The translations under genes were made by a program, and so were the position numbers. The notes beneath the pieces were generated by a model. That model saw nothing but the letters and a program-made list of their open reading frames with translations, had not been told where the DNA came from and searched no databases. 64,000 nt of DNA from Fen-1258 sp964595365 (GTDB lineage Bacteria; Bacteroidota; Ignavibacteria; Ignavibacteriales; Melioribacteraceae), in the NCBI GenBank assembly GCA_964595365.1, contig CAZQQC010000001.1, positions 1 to 64,000 on the forward strand, in the 5' to 3' direction. This document shows, piece after piece, positions 1 through 8,263 of the stretch (position 1 is the stretch's first letter; the number at the start of each line of letters is the position of its first letter).

Positions 1-1231
1 TCACCGCTTCGTAGTTGGCTATAATAAAAAATTCATCTCCGCTTTTATAAAGCCCATGCCTTGAGTTTCGCATACCTTCAACGATGACCGCTTTCTCGTT
101 TGTATAACGTTCGATTTCCTTTTTCCACTGGTATTTTAACGATGCCGGACAAACGACTAAAATTTTCTTTATGCCGTAAACATCTTTTTTCAACAACGCC
201 ACTGCAATTGCCTGGAGAGTTTTGCCCAATCCCATTTCATCTGCAATGATGTTTCCCTTTTTAAACAATGAAAATAGAATGCTTTCCTTCTGGTAGTCGA
301 ACAGCTTTGCTTTTATTTTTGAAAAATCCGGAGTTACTTTTTCGCGCAGACAGCTAATTGATTGGTTCTCAAAATATTTATCTATCTTTTCACTTACCTC
401 GGGACGGATTAAGATAGATTTGAATTCCCGGGACTCTTCTAAAAACTTTAGGAATACGGAATATCTTTCGGGCAGAATATATTGCCCCTCGCTGAAATAC
501 TTTTTAATAAGAGCTTCTATTTCCAAGGGAAGCTTACGTTCATAATAATATGTTATGTTATAATCGTAATGAGGGTCGCAGTAAATTTCTATGATCGGGT
601 AATCCTGTTTTTTAAGTGACATCAAATTCTTTTGTTTCTTCTTCATGTAATCGACTGCAAAAATAAGATGCTTGCATGTACCGAGCTTATTTGTTTTGAA
701 ATCGGGACAAGAACAATAACCGCTGCCGGCTGCAAAATCTCTTATCGTGATTTCATAAATTTTTCCTTCGGCAGTTTTTATTTGATGAAAGCCGTGGATG
801 TTTTCTACCAACTTAATTTCGAATTTTTCTTTGGCGGCGCGTTCCTGCCGTTCCTTCAAAACGCGTTTTATCATTTCCTTTCGTGTGTACTTGCCGTTTT
901 CGGAATTGAGTTTGTTTTTTCCTTCGTCGTAATTCATCTTCAGCAAAATAAGTGAGGCAGCGGAATGCGGACAGCAGGCAACAAGCGAAGTGCAATTACA
1001 GCTAAACATCAATCCGGCTTGCGACGAGGAATTTTTTTGAATTAATGCAATTGTTACGTTGAAATCGTCAAACCTATCCTCGACGGTGAAGTTGAATTTA
1101 TTCCCGGACTCGCTTACAAGAGTGCACATTTCATTGTCAACAAATCTTTGTCCTCGTTGGTAAACGGTTTCGGATTTTATATACCTTTCTTTGATTTCTT
1201 CAATGTCGGGAATATCATAATCGAATTTCAT
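1..1231 (-). CDS. SNF2-family helicase with tandem SWIM zinc fingers (3' end cut by window)
   Basis: The gene starts at ATG 1231 with a good ribosome site (GAGGAG, about 6 bases upstream) and stays open for 410 codons to the window edge. Two SWIM-type zinc fingers (CxC...CxH) lie at residues about 78-89 and 173-188. The SNF2 ATPase domain starts near residue 305: Walker A DEMGLGKT at 331-338 and motif Ia VVCPASLKYQW at 359-369. The DEAH box and helicase C-terminal lobe lie outside the window. SNF2 proteins with SWIM fingers are ATP-driven DNA translocases. One SWIM finger is usual, and two are less common. The function here, DNA repair or defence, is inferred only from family. Confidence 0.9.
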   Translation of the reverse strand, partial: MKFDYDIPDIEEIKERYIKSETVYQRGQRFVDNEMCTLVSESGNKFNFTVEDRFDDFNVTIALIQKNSSSQAGLMFSCNCTSLVACCPHSAASLILLKMNYDEGKNKLNSENGKYTRKEMIKRVLKERQERAAKEKFEIKLVENIHGFHQIKTAEGKIYEITIRDFAAGSGYCSCPDFKTNKLGTCKHLIFAVDYMKKKQKNLMSLKKQDYPIIEIYCDPHYDYNITYYYERKLPLEIEALIKKYFSEGQYILPERYSVFLKFLEESREFKSILIRPEVSEKIDKYFENQSISCLREKVTPDFSKIKAKLFDYQKESILFSLFKKGNIIADEMGLGKTLQAIAVALLKKDVYGIKKILVVCPASLKYQWKKEIERYTNEKAVIVEGMRNSRHGLYKSGDEFFIIANYEAV

Positions 1232-1299
1232 GATTGTCTCCTCTGTAAAAAATTGTACCCGGTAATATATATTCTTGTGTAAAAAAATAAAGAGTAGTC

Positions 1300-1352
1300 A
1301 CAGATTCCGAATCTGCCCGTCCGGTTTACCTGCCTTTAGCATGGTAGGCGGG
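1300..1352. repeat. Double palindromic intergenic repeat
   Basis: A small palindrome (CAGATT-CCG-AATCTG, about 1301-1315) is followed by an imperfect hairpin (CCTGCCTTTAGCATGGTAGGCGG, here split as CCTGCC and GGTAGGCGG arms, about 1329-1351). A related perfect hairpin with CCCGCCTAAA/TTTAGGCGGG arms lies at 12270-12293. This looks like a small dispersed palindromic (REP or MITE-like) repeat rather than coding DNA. The rest of 1232-1476 holds no gene that I can support. Confidence 0.5.
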
Positions 1353-1419
1353 TCTGCGCTACATTTTGACTAACGTTTAATCAATGAATTAGTGCTTTCG
1401 TTTTTCTTACTCAGAGTCC

Positions 1420-1452
1420 TTTGCCAAAACAATACGATTATAATTATATTTG
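1420..1452 (+). promoter_or_regulatory. Candidate promoter of the toxin-antitoxin pair
   Basis: TTTG at 1420-1423 and TATATTTG at 1445-1452 resemble the -33 (TTTG) and -7 (TAnnTTTG) boxes of Bacteroidota housekeeping promoters. The spacer of 21 is slightly long. The site lies 25 bases before ATG 1477. It is weak evidence in A+T-rich DNA. Confidence 0.25.
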
Positions 1453-1514
1453 AAATAAGTTACAAAGGTTAGAGTTATGAAAACAAATGTTATTCATACA
1501 CTTCACCGGACATT

Positions 1515-1697
1515 TTGAGCGGTATGCCGGTATTTAGAGGCGCACGGGTTCCTATTAAGAATTTGTTTGACTATCTTGAAAGCGGGGATACTATCGAAAA
1601 TTTTTTAAGCGATTTCCCAACAGTAAAAAAAGAGCAAGTCATTGAAATTCTTGAATTAGCTGAACACATATTAACAAAAAATATTGAAGCCGCATGA
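1515..1697 (+). CDS. DUF433 antitoxin, start region frame-disrupted
   Basis: The product is a small helical DNA-binding-type protein. The DUF433 core is visible: SGMPVFRGARVPIKNLFDYLE, then a short helical tail. The only start in this frame is TTG 1515, which gives 60 residues. Homologues usually begin about 15 residues earlier. A better start, ATG 1477 behind AAAGGTTAGAG, opens a different frame that reads MKTNVIHT and then stops at TGA 1516-1518. In the downstream frame, the bases before TTG encode TSPDIL, the expected family sequence. One base therefore seems lost near 1499-1502. The gene ends in a 4-base ATGA overlap with the toxin. It may be inactive, or translated from TTG. Confidence 0.65.
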   Translation: MSGMPVFRGARVPIKNLFDYLESGDTIENFLSDFPTVKKEQVIEILELAEHILTKNIEAA

Positions 1698-2014
1698 AAA
1701 TACTTCTTGATGAATGTTTAAATTGGCGGTTGAAAAAAGAATTTGAGTTGCACGAAGTATTTATTGTACAAGATATGGGCTGGTCTGGAATAATTAATGG
1801 TGATTTACTTGTAAAAGCATCGGAATCTGGGTTTGAAATATTTATTGTTATAGATAAGAGTTTACAGTTTCAACAAAATCTTAAAAGATATAATCTAGCC
1901 GTAATTGTTTTGAAAACACGTCTCAATCGTTTGGAATACATTCGTCCTCTAATTCCGAATTTGTTTAAGAAGCTTCCGCAAATGATTGCGGGCGAGGTTT
2001 ATGAAATCAGTTAA
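1694..2014 (+). CDS. DUF5615 PIN-like toxin
   Basis: This 106-residue protein begins MKILLDECLNWRL, the signature of the DUF5615 PIN-like family, with an acidic residue (D6/E7) in the first strand. Further acidic positions appear in NGDLL and in FIVIDKSL, matching the PIN-like arrangement of metal-binding acids for RNA cleavage. It overlaps the DUF433 gene by 4 bases, the usual antitoxin-toxin order for this pair. Family knowledge suggests a ribonuclease toxin neutralised by DUF433. Activity is not shown here. The body of the protein appears intact. Confidence 0.75.
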   Translation: MKILLDECLNWRLKKEFELHEVFIVQDMGWSGIINGDLLVKASESGFEIFIVIDKSLQFQQNLKRYNLAVIVLKTRLNRLEYIRPLIPNLFKKLPQMIAGEVYEIS

Positions 2015-2015
2015 A

Positions 2016-2823
2016 CTAACTGTCAATACTCTGTAAAAGTTCATTTGCAATGTTGGAACTCTCTAACCGCATGATACTTTCTTCTGAGTTGCCGAAGCTA
2101 AGTAGGTTTATACTTCCGTACCAAACTATTCGTTTATCGATAACCGCAAATTTCTGATGAATATTGGATTTGAATAATATTTGAGTGCCAATATTTTCCA
2201 GTACTTCAAAACATTGTTTCAAAACAAATTTATCCTTTTCCCTGTACTCTTCGACCGGTCTTGTTACAACTATGATCTTTGAGTTATTACTCAACGCATG
2301 TTCAAAATGTTCACTCATATAATCTATCCTTCTCTTGCTAATAAACGGACTGACAATAAAAACTTCTCTTTGAGAATTCACAATATCGTTTGTATATGCT
2401 GTTAAAAAGTTATTCTTGTTGTAAATGAAATTTACGGGATCGCTTATTTCCAGATCGCCTTTTATTTTATATCCGAGAGAGGCATATCCGTTAAGCCGTT
2501 TGTTGTACATTTTTTCCAACATCCTCACATGAATATCAACATAGTCATATACTTGTACTTCACTTTTATTTTCATGTATCCTATTGAGTCTGCCTACATA
2601 CTGTTGTAAGGTTCCTTTCCAGGAGATCGGCATTGCTAAAAATAAAGTATCAAGCCGGGCTTCATCGAAACCTTCTCCAATATATTTACCTGTTGCAACT
2701 AAGGTTAATTGTTTACCCGCCGGGGTTTCTAATATTCTTTTCAGAGTATCTCTTGTTTCCTTCATCCCAGTTTTGCCTGTAAGCACCATAACTTCGGGAA
2801 TTTTTTCACTTATTTTTTTTGTA
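2016..2823 (-). pseudogene. Truncated superfamily-2 helicase with C-terminal phospholipase-D domain
   Basis: The remaining frame carries the second helicase lobe, with motifs V (TGKYIGEGFDEARLD) and VI (QQYVGRLNRIH), followed by a PLD-type nuclease half-site (HQKFAVID, then GSINLL). The N-terminal helicase lobe is missing. The frame stays open upstream of ATG 2789 to the exact point (2823/2824) where the insertion-sequence end begins, and a stop codon from that end follows. Helicase-PLD fusions are found in DNA repair and phage-defence contexts. Here the insertion has removed the ATP-binding half, so the gene is most likely dead. A C-terminal product from ATG 2789 (257 residues) is possible but would lack ATPase motifs I-II. 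Confidence 0.8.
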
Positions 2824-3342
2824 ACTACAGTTTAGACATCTTAGCAAAATGTTTATTATAAGAATCAATTGAATTAAGAGAGGACTTTTTTAGCTGCATA
2901 ATTTTTCGCAAAAGTCTCTATGGAAGCAGAATTGTTAATCGAAGCAAGTTGAGTAATAATAAAAGCCCAAAGTTTGAGGTGCAAGAATTTTTGATAAGAG
3001 GAAGCTGTTTGCATCCAAATATCCTTGAAGGAGAAAATATTTTTAAGTTCGTTAAACAACGGTTCAATCTTCCAACGTTTTTCGTAAAGTTTTAATATAT
3101 CGACAGCCGAAAGAGAAAAGTCGGTAGAGATATAAAGATTAATCTTCTTCGAAGAAGCAAGACGACGGTAAACTGCTTTAACTGTTTGTCCTTTTAAGAA
3201 TCTTGCTTTGCAAGTAAATTCTCTAAGACTAACACATTGCAATTTGCCGTATAAAAGAAGCGTATGTTGTTTGTTGAGTTGAGAAAATTTGTTGATTCAA
3301 TTATAACATATATTAACATAAGGACGTTGTTGAGTTCCATTT
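2824..3342 (-). mobile_element. Decayed IS4-type insertion sequence, 5' end truncated
   Basis: The element reads on the minus strand. A 51-base leader at 3342-3292 is identical to 35436-35486 on the plus strand. A transposase C-terminal part follows at 3242-2874, then a terminal repeat TGTCTAAACTGTAGT (2838-2824). The same 15 bases in inverse orientation form the start of the second relic at 35374, ahead of the 51-base leader. This defines left and right ends of one element. The left terminal repeat and the transposase N-terminus are missing here. Confidence 0.7.
2874..3242 (-). pseudogene. IS4-family DDE transposase, C-terminal remnant
   Basis: The 122-residue frame holds the IS4 C-terminal signature, Y-x2-R-W-x-IEPLFNELK (YEKRWKIEPLFNELK), which carries the catalytic glutamate and the flanking Y/R/K residues. 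The helical tail ends at TAA 2874. The two catalytic aspartates and the N-terminal DNA-binding region are absent. The first residues of the frame are an internal Met of the original protein. It is a dead fragment inside the insertion relic that truncates the neighbouring helicase gene. Confidence 0.8.
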
Positions 3343-3599
3343 TAGAGCTGTATACAACTAATCTTTTTCAATTATAACATCATAGTGATCAGCATTTGTA
3401 TTTGTTGCTTATCAAAAATTTTTAATTAACGGAAACCGGTTACACCACGGCAGTATGTTTTTAAGCAATTCCAGCTTATCGATACTGATAGTAACGCCAA
3501 AAAATAGACTTGTAGAATCGATCCCCTCTTCTTTATTGAATTCTTTCCTTCATATTCTTTTTAAAATTGGTAATTTTATTACGGTTGATTGGAACATTC
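3343..3599. other. Intergenic stretch with no supported gene
   Basis: This stretch lies between the insertion relic and the CHASE2 gene. On the minus strand a 45-codon open stretch (about 3427-3561) ends in a stop and encodes ILPWCNRFPLIKNF near its end. I do not recognise it. It may be a scrap of a lost gene. I see no clear promoter. Confidence 0.3.
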
Positions 3600-6041
3600 A
3601 TGAAAACAGCCGGGAAATTGTTATTGCGTAAGAGAACATTAGAGCTCATTGCCGTAGTTTTACTCTTCTTGCTTTCGGCGGCAGGTGTATTTAACTCGCT
3701 GAATAGAAGCGGGGAAAATACTTTTACAAAGTTAGCCGGACAAAGATTGCTAGATTCAAACATTGTTATAATTCATATCGATGAAAACGATATTGAAAGA
3801 CTGGGTGGCTGGCCTTTAAAAAGAAGTTACTACGCGCTGCTTGTTAGCAAGTTTTCGGATTTAGGTGTTTCTAAAATTGGTATTGAAGTTCTCCTTTCCA
3901 ACAATACAGCAAGTCAATCTGTCTATAACGGTTTACTGAATGAGGAAATAAAACGAAGCGGAAGAGTTGTTGTTTCATCTTTAATTATTAACGACGTTAC
4001 TGCAGGAACAGATTCCATAATATATTCCCAGCCGAAATTGGATAACTCAAAAATTGCCAGCGGTTACTTGAATTATATTTCTGGCGACGGTATATACATC
4101 CCGAATTCTATAAATGTAAACGGGAAAACGGAAAAATCATTTTCATCCGCCCTGGCAAATAAATCTACTGAAAACAAACTAACAAAAGTAAATTTCTACA
4201 ATTCATGGAAAAACTTTTGCAGTTACTCTTTACTTGAGTTTTTTAGAATGATAGAAGGACACGACAAGCGTCTCCAAAATTTCAAAAACAAAATTGTATT
4301 GGTAGGCGTAAGTGATCCGACAATAGCAAAAACTATTTCAAGCGGGTTCGATAAAGAACTACCCGGCATTGCACTTCACGCCTTTGCCGTTGATAATTTG
4401 CTCACCGACCGTTCACTAAATTTCCGGATTGGCTCATATCTCGCCTTAGTTTTTTTGATTCCGCTACTGGTTATTCCTTTTATCAAAATAAAAATCCCGC
4501 GCAATAATGTTATTATGATTTACATTTTCTTCTTTGTTATTGCAGCGTATATACTCTTCACGTTCTTCTTTCTAGAAATAAATTATTCCGCCGTTATCAT
4601 TCCAGCAATTGTCTTTCTGGCAATTGAATTCGGCTTCAACCTATCGGAAAGCAAAGCTAATCTGCTCAATACTTTTAACGAATCGGAGATACTGAAACAC
4701 ACATTGTTAATGAAAGAAGAAGAATTAGCCAGATTGAAGAGCCGGCTTAACTCAACACCGGATGAACAATATACAAATCTCACATCAAAAATTATTTTAC
4801 TCGAAGATGAAATAGCGCGACTGCAAAAATGGAAAGACGATAACGAGCCGGAAATCATTCCTGCGGAAAAAGAAATTGGTACCTCTTTTGAAGGAATGAT
4901 TTTTCAAAGTGATGTTATGAGAGACCTGGTTGAAACCATAAAAAAAATTGCCGCAAGCGGCGCAACAATTTTAATACTCGGCGAAAGCGGGAGCGGCAAA
5001 GAACTTGTTGCGCGTGCAATTCATAATCTTGGAAAAAGAACCGGCAGCAATTTTGTCGCTATTAATTGCACAGCGCTATCAGACTCGCTTCTGGAAAGCG
5101 AACTTTTCGGACATGTAAAGGGCGCCTTCACAAATGCCGTTGCAGACAGGAAAGGAAAGTTCGAATTAGCTGACGGCGGGACAATTTTTCTTGACGAGAT
5201 TGGCGAGACTACCGAAAATTTTCAGACCAAACTTTTACGCGTGATTCAATTTGGCGAAGTTCAGAAAGTAGGCGCCCCGGAAATTAAACATGTTAATGTC
5301 CGCATCATTGCTGCTACAAATAAAAATCTGTACGAGAGTGTTAAACAGAAACTTTTCCGTGAAGATCTTTATTACCGGCTTAATGTTCTAAAATTAGAAT
5401 TGCCGCCTCTACGCGAACGAAAGGAAGATATAGAATTACTTGCGTACCATTTTATCCGGTTGGATGACCCGGAAATGAATATCTCCAAAGCTGTTTTAGA
5501 TAGCTTGACGAAAAATGATTGGAAAGGTAACGTCCGCGAGTTGCAGTCTGTCATTAAGCGCGCCGTGATATTCGCAAAATCAGAAGGGAGAAAAATTATT
5601 CAGCTGAACGATTTAACCGGTGAATACCGTAAAGTTGATCGGTCCGACATGGAGGATTTAATTTTAGAGTCGTTGCGCAGTAAATCTTTTTCGCATTCGT
5701 CAATTAATGAAACTGCAAAAGAACTTGGTAATTTAAGCAGAACGGTTGTTTCCGAAAATTTGCGCGGCTTGTTTTTCAAAAGGTACGTAGCAAATTCTTT
5801 CGCCTTCGAACAAACCATTATCGAGCTTGCCCGGACAAATGATAAAAGCTCTATTGAGCGTCTTAAATTAAAGGCAAAGACTTATATAGAAAATTTGCAG
5901 AAAGATATAATAAGGCTCGGAGACAAAGACTTTGAAAAAGTGAAGTCTGCTTTTACATCAAAATATAAAAACCTTCCCGTAAAATTCCATTCATATCTTG
6001 ATGATACTATAAAGGACTTGTTAAAGAAACTGCCTGTTTAA
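3600..6041 (+). CDS. CHASE2 sensor fused to sigma-54 AAA+ activator
   Basis: From ATG 3600 the protein is 813 residues; an in-frame TTG at 3567 is less likely. A first membrane segment (about 16-33) precedes an extracytoplasmic CHASE2 domain (about 40-275). Three membrane segments (about 278-350) and a coiled coil (about 355-410) follow, then a sigma-54 AAA+ domain (about 430-665). The Walker A is GESGSGKE (461-468), the sigma-54 contact loop reads GAFTNA instead of GAFTGA (508-513), and the Walker B is GGTIFLDEIGE. The C-terminus lacks a standard Fis helix-turn-helix but has a possible one near NETAKELGNLSRTVVSE, followed by about 90 charged helical residues. It should sense an envelope signal and activate RNA polymerase-sigma-54 directly, probably at the -24/-12 site just downstream. 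Confidence 0.88.
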   Translation: MKTAGKLLLRKRTLELIAVVLLFLLSAAGVFNSLNRSGENTFTKLAGQRLLDSNIVIIHIDENDIERLGGWPLKRSYYALLVSKFSDLGVSKIGIEVLLSNNTASQSVYNGLLNEEIKRSGRVVVSSLIINDVTAGTDSIIYSQPKLDNSKIASGYLNYISGDGIYIPNSINVNGKTEKSFSSALANKSTENKLTKVNFYNSWKNFCSYSLLEFFRMIEGHDKRLQNFKNKIVLVGVSDPTIAKTISSGFDKELPGIALHAFAVDNLLTDRSLNFRIGSYLALVFLIPLLVIPFIKIKIPRNNVIMIYIFFFVIAAYILFTFFFLEINYSAVIIPAIVFLAIEFGFNLSESKANLLNTFNESEILKHTLLMKEEELARLKSRLNSTPDEQYTNLTSKIILLEDEIARLQKWKDDNEPEIIPAEKEIGTSFEGMIFQSDVMRDLVETIKKIAASGATILILGESGSGKELVARAIHNLGKRTGSNFVAINCTALSDSLLESELFGHVKGAFTNAVADRKGKFELADGGTIFLDEIGETTENFQTKLLRVIQFGEVQKVGAPEIKHVNVRIIAATNKNLYESVKQKLFREDLYYRLNVLKLELPPLRERKEDIELLAYHFIRLDDPEMNISKAVLDSLTKNDWKGNVRELQSVIKRAVIFAKSEGRKIIQLNDLTGEYRKVDRSDMEDLILESLRSKSFSHSSINETAKELGNLSRTVVSENLRGLFFKRYVANSFAFEQTIIELARTNDKSSIERLKLKAKTYIENLQKDIIRLGDKDFEKVKSAFTSKYKNLPVKFHSYLDDTIKDLLKKLPV

Positions 6042-6057
6042 TTCACTTCAGGCAGTT
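6028..6057 (+). terminator. Hairpin overlapping the end of the CHASE2 gene
   Basis: Perfect 9-base arms AACTGCCTG (6028-6036) and CAGGCAGTT (6049-6057) enclose a 12-base loop and are followed by GTTTACGG. The arms start inside the last codons of the gene. It is a probable intrinsic terminator, though the following T run is short. Confidence 0.55.
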
Positions 6058-6127
6058 GTTTACGGTTTCCAGGCACACCGATCCTCTTTCAACCTTCTGT
6101 TTGAAGATGAATTCTAATCTTTTCTCA

Positions 6128-6145
6128 TTGGCATATATTATGCGT
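6128..6145 (+). promoter_or_regulatory. Sigma-54 (-24/-12) promoter
   Basis: TTGGCAT-ATATTA-TGCGT has GG at 6130-6131 and GC at 6142-6143, separated by exactly 10 bases, which is the defining sigma-54 geometry (consensus TTGGCAC-N5-TTGCA). The predicted start is near 6155, 30 bases before the lipoprotein start codon. The gene just upstream encodes a sigma-54 activator. No enhancer palindrome was obvious in the short upstream gap. Confidence 0.75.
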
Positions 6146-6184
6146 CATATAAATCAAATTTCTTAACAAAAACGGAGTTATAAA

Positions 6185-7282
6185 ATGCAGAAGCAAAAAA
6201 TCTTTTTCGTCTTTGCAGTAATGACAATCTTGATTTTTGGTTTATATGGTTGCGATAAAGTTGGCTTATTTGAAACCGAGTCACAATCAGGAAGTTTAGA
6301 TACTGCACTTAAGTCAATTACAGCAAACGATCCTGCAGTGCAGTCGTTTGAACCGAACTTCAATGAAACTACGGTTATGAGCGTTGTAGGTGGACTGGCT
6401 AAGGAAATTTATCCGCTGAAAATTGGACAGAATTTGAAGATGGTTGATAGCAATCTGGATTTCCAGGCGAATGCCGACACTGCTTACGGTTACCTTACAC
6501 AAAAATTTGAAGGAGAACTTTTAATAGCAGCTTCGTACCGGAAACCGGACTCAACTAAAACAGCAAGAGTTGACACGCTGATTCGTAAACCATATTCAAC
6601 TACAGTCACGCGGGTAATCAAATATGTGAAAGTCGGAAATACAGGCAATCAATCGAGTGACTGGAGAGTAATAGCGGTTTCACTTGTATCGGGCGGTACA
6701 AATACAGCCAATATCGATATCAAAAGAATAACGGTAACTTTTTCCGACGGAAATGTTTACCAAACAACTTCACCTAATGATTTCTTTTTAACGATGGTGC
6801 GTGGTTCACATCATCAATTTCCGCTCTATGATAAAAATAGTTCGGTAACCGTACGTGTCGAGATTGTCAGCGCTTACCAAGATGATGATATTCTTACACT
6901 TACTCAAGGAATGATGATACAGGGTCTGGCTGATGGTTACATGATGGGCGGTGTAGGTAGCGGTTCTATGGGCAATGGAATGAACGGTAACGGAATGATG
7001 GGGAGTGGTACGATGAATGGCGGAATGAACGGCAACGGAGCCACAGGCAACGGTTCCCACATGATTGTCTTTGGCAATAGAAATAAACTGAGATTTAAGT
7101 TAATTTCCACTACACAAAATGGAAGTTCTTATAATAAAGTTTATGAGTTGCAGTGGAATGCGCCTTCTACAAGCGGTGGATTTATGCATGCAGTAGTTAA
7201 TGCATTTCCAAACCAAACTATTTATGATGACAAGACTCCGGTTGAAGAAAAGAGCTGGGGTATTCCAATAGCTATAAAATAA
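6185..7282 (+). CDS. Lipoprotein with Met/Gly/Asn-rich segment
   Basis: The 365-residue product starts at ATG 6185 with GGAG about 9 bases upstream. A signal peptide ends in the lipobox LYGC (Cys near residue 23), so it is a membrane-anchored lipoprotein. The body is unrecognised and mainly beta-rich. Residues about 255-290 form a low-complexity run of Met, Gly and Asn (repeats like GNGMMGSGTMNGGMNGNG). Methionine-rich runs of this kind bind Cu(I)/Ag(I) in periplasmic metal proteins, but that role is only an inference here. It is the first gene after the sigma-54 promoter and is followed by a strong terminator. The next gene also encodes a lipoprotein. Confidence 0.8.
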   Translation: MQKQKIFFVFAVMTILIFGLYGCDKVGLFETESQSGSLDTALKSITANDPAVQSFEPNFNETTVMSVVGGLAKEIYPLKIGQNLKMVDSNLDFQANADTAYGYLTQKFEGELLIAASYRKPDSTKTARVDTLIRKPYSTTVTRVIKYVKVGNTGNQSSDWRVIAVSLVSGGTNTANIDIKRITVTFSDGNVYQTTSPNDFFLTMVRGSHHQFPLYDKNSSVTVRVEIVSAYQDDDILTLTQGMMIQGLADGYMMGGVGSGSMGNGMNGNGMMGSGTMNGGMNGNGATGNGSHMIVFGNRNKLRFKLISTTQNGSSYNKVYELQWNAPSTSGGFMHAVVNAFPNQTIYDDKTPVEEKSWGIPIAIK

Positions 7283-7295
7283 ATTAAGAAAAATT

Positions 7296-7322
7296 GGAGC
7301 GGGCGTAATTCCCGCTCCTTTT
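7296..7322 (+). terminator. Intrinsic terminator between the two lipoprotein genes
   Basis: Perfect arms GGAGCGGG (7296-7303) and CCCGCTCC (7311-7318) enclose a 7-base loop and are followed by TTTT. It lies 9 bases before the next start codon, so transcripts from the sigma-54 promoter are probably mostly stopped here, with read-through feeding the downstream genes. Confidence 0.85.
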
Positions 7323-7330
7323 GATAAATC

Positions 7331-8263
7331 ATGAAAAAGAAAATTAAATATTTGACATTGTTACTTTCGTTTGCCATTCTTGTTTCTTGCGGAGATCCTT
7401 CTCCACTTGAGTTCACAGAAAGCACAACAACAACCGAAAATATTAATGTAGGAATTGTACCGGCAAAACCATCGACTTATGTTTACAGCAATGGTTACGA
7501 TTCAACAGGTATAGTAGCACCATTCATTGACAAATCGACAATTGTAAATGTTAGCGGAATACACAACTCAAATTATTCCAACTTTACCGATGGCACGTAT
7601 TACTTCGCAATATTCAATGATAAAAGTAAACCTGTCATGGGCCCCAACAATACGGTTGTTGGTTATAAATCCAGGTCCGTCAATTCGGTATTTTTCAATA
7701 ATATTCCTGCTCAAGTGGAATCCAACCGGATGCAGATGATGAATCAGCAGCATACTAAAGTTGATACATTGCTAGGGTTCAAGTACATTTTTTCCAACGG
7801 TATGGGATACGGGATGCACGGCGGTACAGACAATCAATTCCCTTACGGTTCAAGCATTAATGTTAGAATTAATGACGGCTACAATCCGCCTTTCCAATTT
7901 GACATGACGACACCAAACAAAATAGTCGGACAGATTAAATTGCGCGGGTCTGTTTCTACTAATAATCTTTCTATGGAAATTTCATGGAATAATATTTCGA
8001 ATGATTCCATCAGTGTTATTATCGGAACGGTTAATCAATCGTTCGGCGATGCAAATCCGCTATTTATTTTTAGAGCCGCAAATACAAATATTCTAAAGGT
8101 ACCATGGTCTATTCTTGAAAAGATACAATACAATCAGAGCAAGTTTTTGGTTGTTACATTAATTAAAAGAATAATAAAAGGAATTCCTTATAACGCAGTA
8201 TTAAAAGACAGCTATATTGCAGCGCAAAGTATTCATAACATTAAAGTTGATATTCCGCGTTAA
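7331..8263 (+). CDS. Hypothetical lipoprotein
   Basis: The 310-residue product has a signal peptide ending in lipobox LVSC (Cys near residue 20). The rest is beta-rich with no family that I recognise. A short Met/Gly/His patch (NGMGYGMHGG) and RMQMMNQQH echo the Met-rich run of the preceding lipoprotein. The start ATG 7331 lacks a clear ribosome site because the terminator stem-loop occupies that space, so translation may depend on read-through or on unpairing of the stem. The gene runs directly into the next coding region, whose likely start lies inside this gene's last codons, which indicates coupling. Confidence 0.75.
   Translation: MKKKIKYLTLLLSFAILVSCGDPSPLEFTESTTTTENINVGIVPAKPSTYVYSNGYDSTGIVAPFIDKSTIVNVSGIHNSNYSNFTDGTYYFAIFNDKSKPVMGPNNTVVGYKSRSVNSVFFNNIPAQVESNRMQMMNQQHTKVDTLLGFKYIFSNGMGYGMHGGTDNQFPYGSSINVRINDGYNPPFQFDMTTPNKIVGQIKLRGSVSTNNLSMEISWNNISNDSISVIIGTVNQSFGDANPLFIFRAANTNILKVPWSILEKIQYNQSKFLVVTLIKRIIKGIPYNAVLKDSYIAAQSIHNIKVDIPR

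Noticed and set aside
632..995. Open frames inside the first 1.2 kb on both strands
   Set aside because: They lie in other frames of the SNF2 helicase gene, which is open for 410 codons with clear SWIM and Walker A motifs.
2584..2835. Plus-strand 83-codon frame
   Set aside because: It is antisense to the helicase/PLD remnant, which has recognisable motifs. The peptide has no family features.
6806..7060. Minus-strand frame rich in His and Thr
   Set aside because: It mirrors the Met/Gly/Asn repeat of the lipoprotein gene at 6185. Low-complexity DNA keeps the reverse frame open.
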